A stretch of DNA of 64,000 nucleotides from positions 682,001-746,000 of the forward strand of contig CBDAPV010000001.1 in NCBI GenBank assembly GCA_965198715.1, written 5' to 3'. Within the stretch, counting starts at the first letter, position 1, and the number at the start of each line of letters is the position of its first letter. The notes beneath the pieces are model-generated. The model saw only the letters and a program-made list of their open reading frames with translations. It searched no databases and was not told the DNA's origin. Below, in pieces: positions 42,310-49,125 of this stretch. This DNA is from RH-AL1 sp965198715. GTDB taxonomy: Bacteria > Pseudomonadota > Alphaproteobacteria > Rhizobiales > Beijerinckiaceae. A program made the translations under genes and the position numbers.

Positions 42310-43155
42310 ATCAAAGTGGACGAGAAACAGGTTCAGGAGACGGTCGCCATGAGTTCAGGCGCCTTTGTACACGGGCAGCAGCGTGCTCCGGCCGATGAGC
42401 CGAGATCGCCTACGCTCGTCCTGTCCTACCCGCACCTGCGCCCATCGCTGGAGCCGAAGCGGCTGCGACGCGAGGAGATCTGGGCAGTCGCCGAAGAGGC
42501 TCGTCGCCAGCTCTGTCGCGGGCCCAGGCCGAAGGTTGACGTCGCGCAGATCGCCCGGCGAACCGCGTGCTTGCAGGTCAACGGCCTCGTCTTCGAGCTG
42601 CGCTGGCAATTTGATCGATCTGTCGAGGACGAAGCGGGCCAACCTGTCGTCGGCTTGGTCGAGCACGATCCGACCTGGCCGGCGGGTGCCACGATCTCGA
42701 TCGACAGCGCCTTCATCGGCGAGCGCGACGAACTCGGCCGCAGCACCGCGGCGCACGAGCTGGGGCATGCGGTCTTCGACGTGCCCGCCTGGATCTGGAA
42801 GACGCAGAACACGTCCAGCACGCAAGCTCAGCGGTACCATCTGACGGAGACGTCCGAGCGCGACGTCACCGCAGAGATTGACTGGGTGGAGTGGCGCGCC
42901 AACGAGTTCATGGGCGCCTTCCTGGCGCCGCGAAGCATGCTGCACCGGTACATGCACAAGCGCGCTGCCGGGCTTGCGATCCCGCTGATCGAGGGCTGCT
43001 GTCGCGACGAGTTGCCGGTCGTTTGCCCACAAGCACCCCCGCCGCTGGTCGACGAGCTCGTCGGTGAACTCGCCGATCTCTTCGGCCTCTCGGTCCCATT
43101 CATCCGAATGCGCCTGCGCCGATACGGGCTCGTGCCCGTGCAGCTTCTCGGCTGA
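42301..43155 (+). CDS. ImmA/IrrE-family metallopeptidase
   Basis: The 284-residue protein (268 if it starts at ATG 42349) has the zinc peptidase motif AAHELGHAVFD and a later WVEWRANEFMGAFLAP that supplies the third ligand. Relatives in mobile elements cleave the element's repressor after DNA damage (ImmA of ICEBs1) or act as stress sensors (IrrE). A LexA-type box at its 5' end and the nearby recombinase fit induction of an integrated element. It is followed 13 bp later by an unknown gene. Confidence 0.82.
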   Translation: MTNIKVDEKQVQETVAMSSGAFVHGQQRAPADEPRSPTLVLSYPHLRPSLEPKRLRREEIWAVAEEARRQLCRGPRPKVDVAQIARRTACLQVNGLVFELRWQFDRSVEDEAGQPVVGLVEHDPTWPAGATISIDSAFIGERDELGRSTAAHELGHAVFDVPAWIWKTQNTSSTQAQRYHLTETSERDVTAEIDWVEWRANEFMGAFLAPRSMLHRYMHKRAAGLAIPLIEGCCRDELPVVCPQAPPPLVDELVGELADLFGLSVPFIRMRLRRYGLVPVQLLG

Positions 43156-43168
43156 CGAAGGATCGCCG

Positions 43169-43924
43169 ATGCCAGTCCCGCTCAAGAGATATTTCTACCT
43201 GAAGGAGCTAGCGGAGCGCTGGGGCGTGTCGATGTCCGACCTCTTCGACTATGCCTGGAACGGAGAACTCGAGATCGCAGTCATGACCATCGCCCAGGCG
43301 GCGGAGGTCGGCAGGATCGGGACCGGGCCTGATGGCGCCGTCGAGATCCGCGAGGAAGACACCGTGTTGTTCGGTGCACAGCCTCTGCTCGTCGCCGATG
43401 TCTGCTCGGTGATGCGCTCCGGATCGTACCGGATCAGCCACTTCAAGCCGCGGCAAGCCGGCGGCTATCTCAAGGTCACCGACGGCTATCCGCCTCTTGC
43501 GATCACGACGTCGGACCTGCTGGTCACGCGTATGGAGCGCGACCGCTTCGAGGCTGCGAACGGGCTCTCGTTCGACGATCCTGCGCCACCTGGTGCCCAC
43601 TCCATCTTCGAGCATCGCGAGGACTACTCCGAGGTCGTGCTGCATCGCCAGATCTTCCGGCTCGGCCCGTTGCAGGCCTCGGTCGTCCGCCGCCTGCACG
43701 AGGCCTCCTCGACCTCCAACCCATGGCGTAACGGGCGACAGCTGCTCGTCGACACGGGAGCGCGCACGGAGCGCATCGTCGACCTCTTCAAGGGCAAGAC
43801 GAGATGGCGAGACCTCATCGCCTCAAACGGGCGCGGCTTCTACCGCCTCAACGTTCCCGAGCCTTTTGCAGCGCGCGCGACGCAGCGCGCCTTCCGCAGG
43901 CTGAGGCTCGTCCACGTCGCGTAG
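43169..43924 (+). CDS. Hypothetical protein partner of ImmA/IrrE (251 aa)
   Basis: The protein starts with an HTH-like or MerR-like lead (YFYLKELAERWGVSMSDLFD) and then an unknown domain (YSEVVLHRQIFRLGPLQASV, VVRRLHEAS) that ends in a basic tail. GAAGGAT precedes ATG 43169. Being in one operon with the protease, it may be a regulator or the protease target, but no family is recognised. Confidence 0.65.
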   Translation: MPVPLKRYFYLKELAERWGVSMSDLFDYAWNGELEIAVMTIAQAAEVGRIGTGPDGAVEIREEDTVLFGAQPLLVADVCSVMRSGSYRISHFKPRQAGGYLKVTDGYPPLAITTSDLLVTRMERDRFEAANGLSFDDPAPPGAHSIFEHREDYSEVVLHRQIFRLGPLQASVVRRLHEASSTSNPWRNGRQLLVDTGARTERIVDLFKGKTRWRDLIASNGRGFYRLNVPEPFAARATQRAFRRLRLVHVA

Positions 43925-44087
43925 CCTTCCTCCGCGCCGGCGAGACCTGCCGGATCCAGGCACCCCGATCTTTGCTCCGGACATCCCACCCTCGCCCCAC
44001 AGCCAGCCCCTCGTTTCCCACTCCCGCCCCCCGACAGCGCCCACTTTCACCCCAAGGCGGAGTGCTTCATGGTGTGCTTTACTTCCA

Positions 44088-44107
44088 AAAGCGAAAACGT
44101 TCGCTTT
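44088..44107. promoter_or_regulatory. Palindrome upstream of the excisionase-like gene
   Basis: AAAGCGAA-AACG-TTCGCTTT is a perfect palindrome with 8-bp arms, 11 bp before ATG 44119. It is probably an operator for this gene or its regulator. It may hide the ribosome site as a hairpin in the mRNA. Confidence 0.5.
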
Positions 44108-44118
44108 CGGAGCATCTC

Positions 44119-44376
44119 ATGTCAGCAGCAACAACGGATACGCGTCACGTCGATGTCGACACCGATCCCTCGATCGGACCCAGGCACCTCAACCAGAACG
44201 AACTCTCCCGTCGTTGGACGATAAGCCCGCGAACGCTGGAGCGTTGGCGCTGGCGCAACGAAGGGCCGGCCTATCTCAAGATCGGCGGTCGCGTCGCCTA
44301 TCGCCTGGCGGACATTGAAGCCTACGAGGCCAAGCGCATCCAGGTCGTCGAAGACCACTTCGGCACCGCGCGGTAG
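44119..44376 (+). CDS. Excisionase/AlpA-like HTH protein
   Basis: The 85-residue protein has the MerR/AlpA-type winged HTH: LNQNELSRRWTISPRTLERW, then GPAYLKIGGRVAYRLADIEA. Such proteins act as excision directionality factors or small regulators in phages and integrative elements. The gene lies 11 bp after a palindrome, consistent with autoregulation. Confidence 0.8.
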   Translation: MSAATTDTRHVDVDTDPSIGPRHLNQNELSRRWTISPRTLERWRWRNEGPAYLKIGGRVAYRLADIEAYEAKRIQVVEDHFGTAR

Positions 44377-44411
44377 CGAGCCATGCGACGCGTTGGTGTG
44401 GGAGAGGCCGC

Positions 44412-45003
44412 GTGAGCGATCGGTCGCGAAAGGTCATGCGTCAGACCTCGAGGAAGGAGAAGCAGGCCTTCCTCTCGCCGCCCCCCGGGTCAGCCGTGGA
44501 TCTGGCTGACCCGGGACATGCTCGAAAGCCCCGCCTATCGCGCCTTGAGCCGGGCCGGTCATCAGCTCCTCGCCCGCTTGATGATCGAGCATTGCAACCA
44601 CGCCGGCAAAGAGAACGGGCGTCTTGCCGTGAGCTGGGACGCATTCCAGGCCGCGGGCCTGCACCGAAGCACCATCGCCCAGACGTTGGACGAGGTGACG
44701 CGTCTGGGCTTCGTCCGCGTCGTCGACGAGGGTCACAAAGCTTATGGCTCAGCTCTCGGGCGCCGAGCCACCTACAGGCTCACGTTCGCCGGCGTCGTCG
44801 GCGACGACAGCGGACTGCCGACGAACGACTGGGAGGCAATCTCGAAAGCCGATGCTCGCTCGATTATGGAAGCGGTAAGGGAGGCCGAGCGCAGGCGGAA
44901 GGCCAAGCGTCGGACGGGGTGCTCCCCAGATATAGAAAGAGGTACGGAATACCGTACTGGGCCCAAGGTACGGAATTCCGTACTGGGCGAGAGCATTTCC
45001 TAA
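44412..45003 (+). pseudogene. Phage/plasmid replication-type wHTH protein, frameshift in a C6 tract
   Basis: From GTG 44412 the frame reads RKVMRQTSRKEKQAFLSPPP. At the C6 run 44481-44486 the sensible continuation PGQPWIWLTRDMLESPAYRA is in the next frame; one C fewer would join them. The rest (MIEHCNHAGKENGRLAVSWD, IAQTLDEVTRLGFVRVVDEG) resembles winged-helix proteins near replication genes of phages and plasmids. As written the long part would have to start at ATG 44518. The 3' end overlaps the first two palindromes of an array. Confidence 0.6.
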
Positions 45004-45042
45004 GGTACGGTATTCCGTACTGGCTTTGTCGGAATTCCGTAC
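44942..45042. repeat. Array of four 16-bp palindromes
   Basis: GTACGG-aata/aatt/tatt-CCGTAC occurs at 44942-44957, 44968-44983 and 45005-45020, and a fourth, one base short, at 45028-45042. Each is followed by TGG(G). Centre spacings are about 26, 37 and 22 bp. The first two lie in the 3' end of the replication-type gene, the others just after it. They look like an iteron-like or partition-type binding array, or REP-type elements. No terminator-like T run is present. Confidence 0.75.
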
Positions 45043-45254
45043 TGGGAAAAAACCTGGATCGATGCAGGCGATCGTCCGCCGAGCCATCGATGGTGGCGGG
45101 CTGTCGGGCGAAAGCTATCGGTCGGACAGCTCCATAACATCGTGGCTCATGAATTGGCGCGAGAGCAAACGATCGCAGCGCAGCGCAATTACGTACGGTT
45201 TCGGCCGATCGTGCGATGTGAGACAATCACGCATCGCCCTTCATCGAGCCCGGA

Positions 45255-45725
45255 ATGTCGGACGTCAGCACCAGCAGCCCGAGGAGCAATGCCGGCAATC
45301 GCACGGACCGCCGCGGCCAAGGTAGGCTTCACGAGCCGACGGACGCGTTGCGCAAGCAGGTGGAGGCGCTCGCGAGCTTCGGCGTGCCTCGGGGCGAGAT
45401 CGCCAAGGTCGCGGGGATCTGTCTCGGCACGCTGGTCAAGCATTACGGCGAGACGCTCGACATCGCGGCGACCAAGGCCAACTCGCTCGTCGCGCAGAGC
45501 TTGTTCAATCGCGCGGTGAAGGGAGACGGAGCGGCGGCGACGAGCGCGGCGATCTTCTGGCTGAAGGTCCGAGCCGGCTGGCGGGAGAAGGACGTCCACG
45601 AGGTCACGGGTCTGAATGGCGGACCGATCCAGATGGTCGACGTAAGCGGGCTCTCGGATGCGCAGCTCGCGGCGCTTCAGCCGGTGCTGGCGCGTCTTTC
45701 GACGCAATCGACCGAGGATCGATGA
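45255..45725 (+). CDS. Small terminase-like/HTH protein
   Basis: The 156-residue protein has an HTH region (VEALASFGVPRGEIAKVAGI then TLVKHYGETLDIAATKAN) followed by a helical dimer-type part (SLFNRAVKGDGAAATSAAIF) with WLKVRAGW, and a C-terminal tail. This organisation is seen in small terminase subunits and related phage proteins. Its stop overlaps the start of the methyltransferase gene, so the two are coupled. Confidence 0.65.
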   Translation: MSDVSTSSPRSNAGNRTDRRGQGRLHEPTDALRKQVEALASFGVPRGEIAKVAGICLGTLVKHYGETLDIAATKANSLVAQSLFNRAVKGDGAAATSAAIFWLKVRAGWREKDVHEVTGLNGGPIQMVDVSGLSDAQLAALQPVLARLSTQSTEDR

Positions 45726-47080
45726 TGAGAACCAGCGAAGAAACGGCCTGGCCGGCCGATCGCGTCGAGCGGCGCCCTACCGCCAGCCTGGTGCCCTACG
45801 CCCGGAACAGCCGCACGCACTCGGCCGAGCAGATCGACCAGATCGCGGCGTCGATCCGCGAATGGGGGTGGACGGTCCCAGTGCTGGTCGACGAGAAAGA
45901 CGGTCTCATAGCCGGGCACGCCCGCGTCATGGCGGCCAAGCAGCTCGGGTTGGCGGAGATCCCCGTGATGGTGGCGAGCGGCTGGAGCGAGGCCCAGAAG
46001 CGCGCCTACGTCATCGCCGACAACAAGCTCGCCTTGAACGCCGGCTGGGATGACGCGCTGCTGAAGATCGAGCTCACCGAGCTTCAGGCGCTCGACTTCG
46101 ACCTTGGCATGACCGGCTTCTCGCTCGACGAGATCGCCACGTTGACCATGGATGGCTCGGCCGAGCTGACCGACCCTGACGACGCGCCCGAGGCTCCGGC
46201 AGACCCGGTCAGCCGCTTGGGTGACGTGTGGATCCTCGGTAGCCACAGGATGGTCTGCGGCGATGCCACGAGCGCCGAGGACGTGGCTCGGGCGCTGAAC
46301 GGTGTCACCCCTGGACTCATGGTCTCCGACCCGCCCTACGGCGTCGATTATGACCCGTCCTGGCGCGCCCGCGCCGGCGTGAACCTGAACCCGGGCAAGC
46401 TCGGCAAGGTCGACAACGATGATCAAGCGGACTGGAGCGCGGCCTGGGCGCTGTTCCCTGGCGACGTCGCCTACGTCTGGCACGCCGGCAAGTTCGCGGC
46501 GACGGTCCAGGCCAGCCTCGAGAAATGCGACTTCGAGATCCGCTCGCAGCTGATCTGGGGAAAGGATCGCTTCGCCCTCAGCCGCGGCGACTACCATTGG
46601 CAGCACGAGCCATGCTGGTACGCGGTGCGCCGCAACGCCCGCGGCGGCTGGTCCGGCGACCGCTCGCAATCGACGCTGTGGAACATACCCTCGCGCGAGG
46701 ACCGCGGCCTCGGCCACGGCACGCAGAAGCCGGTGGAGTGCATGCGGCGGCCGATCGCCAACAACTCGTCGCCTGGGCAGGCCGTGTACGACCCCTTCGT
46801 CGGCTCCGGCACCACGATCATCGCCGGCGAGATGACGGGACGCAGCGTGCACGCCCTCGAGCTCAACCCGGCCTACGTCGACGTGGCGGTGATCCGATGG
46901 CAGAGCTTCACGGGCAAGACGGCGTTCTTGGAGGCGACCGGCGAAAGCTTCCTGACGACGCTGACGGCGAGATCCGCTGGTTCCGCTACGTCCGCCACGA
47001 AGACCGTGCCGCCTACGAAGCGCAAGGCTGGGTCTTCGCCGCGGACCTCGGGCCCGTGCACGGCTGCTACAGCGTCCTGA
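45722..47080 (+). CDS. ParB-domain DNA methyltransferase
   Basis: The 452-residue protein has an N-terminal ParB/Srx domain (RIEQI-type: HSAEQIDQIAASIREWGWTV, GLIAGHARVMAAKQLGL) and a C-terminal N4/N6 adenine/cytosine methylase (catalytic VSDPPYGVDYD, SAM motif FVGSGTTIIAGEMTGR). The order of motifs is that of the beta class. Such fusions are typical of phages and integrative elements and protect or mark DNA. The last 40 residues are Thr/Ser-rich and not family-like; a phage-type frame (IRWFRYVRHEDRAAYEAQGW) runs in the next register from about 46960, so the 3' end may be frameshifted. Confidence 0.83.
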   Translation: MMRTSEETAWPADRVERRPTASLVPYARNSRTHSAEQIDQIAASIREWGWTVPVLVDEKDGLIAGHARVMAAKQLGLAEIPVMVASGWSEAQKRAYVIADNKLALNAGWDDALLKIELTELQALDFDLGMTGFSLDEIATLTMDGSAELTDPDDAPEAPADPVSRLGDVWILGSHRMVCGDATSAEDVARALNGVTPGLMVSDPPYGVDYDPSWRARAGVNLNPGKLGKVDNDDQADWSAAWALFPGDVAYVWHAGKFAATVQASLEKCDFEIRSQLIWGKDRFALSRGDYHWQHEPCWYAVRRNARGGWSGDRSQSTLWNIPSREDRGLGHGTQKPVECMRRPIANNSSPGQAVYDPFVGSGTTIIAGEMTGRSVHALELNPAYVDVAVIRWQSFTGKTAFLEATGESFLTTLTARSAGSATSATKTVPPTKRKAGSSPRTSGPCTAATAS

Positions 47081-47307
47081 TGGAGCTGCATGAAGCGATG
47101 ACGCTGCTCGACCCGACTTTCCGGAAGATTGTGGCCCTCATACGCTCGACCCAGCACGCCGGCGAGCAGAAAGCCGCCAGAAGCCGCTGCCCACGGCGGC
47201 GAGCCTTCTGGATACGGTTTCAGGAAAGTGGAAGCCGGGTTAAGCTCTCGAGCGCTGCCGCGCCGAGGATGATCGTTGGACCCCACCATCCGCACAAGGC
47301 TGCTTAA
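46962..47307 (+). CDS. Short phage-type frame without clear start
   Basis: In a different register from the methylase end, the sequence reads IRWFRYVRHEDRAAYEAQGW and ADLGPVHGCYSVLM, a pattern I know from small proteins next to phage-type methylases. There is no ATG or GTG upstream in frame. The tail after SVLM is probably junk. It may be translated by coupling or be a remnant. Confidence 0.35.
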
Positions 47308-48592
47308 CTCAATGGCGGTCGGGCGCTTAGTCATTGTTTGCGGAGCCGGCCTGTCGATGGCCGAGCCCAGTTCGCTGCCTTCGGCGCGGCAGGTTGGGAC
47401 GGCATGCTTCGACAAACACCTGATGGTCGATCCGGACTGCGATCCTGCCCTTCGCGACGACCTCGAAGCATTCGCCGAAAAGTTCGTCGAGTCCGGAACG
47501 TTGGCATCGGTCTTCATCAATGGGCTGGTGCCATGGGCACTCTTCGTTCGTCCCCCGAACCCCGGTCACGCCGCGGTCGCCGATTTCCTCGTCACAGGCT
47601 GCGTGGCGAGCGCGATCTCCGCCAATTACGACGACCTTGTCGAAAGGAAGGCGCGAGATTTAGGGGCAGACATGGTTCCGGCCCTTGACGGCGACGAGGC
47701 CAACCGGAAGGCACAGGGCCTTTCGCCCCTCCTCAAGTTTCACGGCTGCTCCATGCGCGACCGCGACTCCACGGTCTGGGCGCCGTCGCAGCTTACCGAT
47801 GATCCGGTGATCAGAGCGCGTATAGCCAAGACCAAGGTTTGGATGGCGGCCAACCTGCGTAACAAGGACCTCCTTGTGGTGGGCTTCTGGTCGGACTGGT
47901 CGTACCTCAATTTCGTTCTGGCTGAGGCCATGACCGACGTAGCCCCCCTCTCAATTACCGTGGTCGATCCCACCGACGAAGCGGCTCTTCAAGCGAAGGC
48001 GCCTCTTCTTTGGGACTTGGCTCACGCCGATCTCGTCCAATTCTTTCACGTACCCCTATCGGGCGCAGACGTGTTAGACGACCTCAGGCGATCCTTCTCG
48101 AAGACCATGATCCGCCAGGTTCTGGCCGCTGGTCGTGCGCCTTTCGAGGCCGAGAAGGGCGCGCCCTGCGACGCCGCCCTTTTGAGGGCTCCGGACTTCG
48201 AGGCGGAGGATCTCTACGCGCTGCGCCGGGACATCGAGGGCGTTCCCTCGACGTCTCCTGCGACCTTGCGAAACGCGGATGGACGGGAGGTGCTTGGGCT
48301 CATGCATCTGCTCCTGCGAGGCGCCGGCGCGGTGACCACGGCCTACGGATACGAACTGAACGGCAGGAAGGTGCGCGTCCTGGACGGGTCCGGTCGGCTC
48401 CTGTCATCCGTGAGGGAGACCTTCAAGGAGCCGCCGCTGCAGGACGTCGACGTGGTCGTTTGCGCCGGCGCCCTAGATCTTGGGCTTCCCGGCAACGTGG
48501 TCCGTGGAATATCGACCCCTAACGTCGTCCGCCCTGGCTCGTCGGCCCTTTGGGTCGACTCCGTCGCGGCGCGCGTGGAGCTTGCCGTCTGA
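47276..48592 (+). CDS. SIR2-domain effector of a Lamassu/ABC-3C-like defence system
   Basis: The 438-residue protein has a SIR2 fold: NAD-binding VIVCGAGLSM (residues 19-28), SANYDDLVE with the conserved Asn at 117, and the catalytic-type His156 in LLKFHGCSM. The C-terminal third (after about 270) is unknown. SIR2 effectors in phage defence deplete NAD. TTG 47276 is taken as start, with AGGA 7 bp upstream; ATG 47312 would cut into the Rossmann lead. Its stop overlaps the start of the next gene (TGATG), and the SMC-like ATPase follows, so the product is probably triggered by that complex. Confidence 0.85.
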   Translation: MDPTIRTRLLNSMAVGRLVIVCGAGLSMAEPSSLPSARQVGTACFDKHLMVDPDCDPALRDDLEAFAEKFVESGTLASVFINGLVPWALFVRPPNPGHAAVADFLVTGCVASAISANYDDLVERKARDLGADMVPALDGDEANRKAQGLSPLLKFHGCSMRDRDSTVWAPSQLTDDPVIRARIAKTKVWMAANLRNKDLLVVGFWSDWSYLNFVLAEAMTDVAPLSITVVDPTDEAALQAKAPLLWDLAHADLVQFFHVPLSGADVLDDLRRSFSKTMIRQVLAAGRAPFEAEKGAPCDAALLRAPDFEAEDLYALRRDIEGVPSTSPATLRNADGREVLGLMHLLLRGAGAVTTAYGYELNGRKVRVLDGSGRLLSSVRETFKEPPLQDVDVVVCAGALDLGLPGNVVRGISTPNVVRPGSSALWVDSVAARVELAV

Positions 48593-49125
48593 TGGACATC
48601 GAGACGCAGATCGAGATCGTGCTGCGGGAAGGTGGCTTCGTCACGCGACCTTGGTCGGGTGGTCTCGTTCCGGTCGTGTGCTTCGAGGACGACGTGATCG
48701 TCGGCTTCGCACACGTTTTTCCCGGCGTCACGGACATGCTCTCGAGCTGGCGAGACGCCCAGGACCTGAGCCTCGCCAGGCACGCCGCGTCGCTGAGGGT
48801 CGGCGGCCGCAAGGCCTGGAACGTCTGCAGCGTGTTCCTAACCGCCGGGCAAGCTGATCCGGGACAAGTGAGGGCAGCCGGCCGCATCGAGGAGGATTTC
48901 GTTACCACCCGGAAGATCGCCCGCGCTGATATCAGGTCGCCCGTGGAACTCCGTCGGACCCTGCTGCCGATGCTTCCGCTGCAGAACTCGCCCTCGCTCG
49001 AGGCCGCCGACCTTCGGGAGAGAGTCCGGACCCGATCCAAGGAAATGCCGTCTGCCGTCCTGGAAGGCTTCATCGGGTCCGCCACGGCCACCGACGTCGC
49101 CAAGATGCTCCTGGCCGCCTTATGA
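48592..49125 (+). CDS. Small middle component between SIR2 and SMC-like genes
   Basis: The 177-residue protein has a compact alpha/beta start (VLREGGFVTRPWSGGLVPVV, CFEDDVIVGFAHVF) and a helical C-terminal half. It resembles in size, place and pattern the middle component of ABC-3C systems (LmuC type in Lamassu), which bridges the ATPase and the effector. Both its ends overlap its neighbours (TGATG and ATGA). I cannot confirm the family by sequence alone. Confidence 0.6.
   Translation: MDIETQIEIVLREGGFVTRPWSGGLVPVVCFEDDVIVGFAHVFPGVTDMLSSWRDAQDLSLARHAASLRVGGRKAWNVCSVFLTAGQADPGQVRAAGRIEEDFVTTRKIARADIRSPVELRRTLLPMLPLQNSPSLEAADLRERVRTRSKEMPSAVLEGFIGSATATDVAKMLLAAL

Noticed and set aside
40113..42314. 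733-codon minus-strand frame suggesting a recombinase fusion
   Set aside because: The extension before 41471 is in a different register from the real DUF2924 gene and is Arg/Ser noise. Two overlapping genes explain the region better.
44942..45042. CRISPR array
   Set aside because: Units are palindromes of 16 bp with irregular gaps of about 6-21 bp, too short for spacers, and no cas genes are present.
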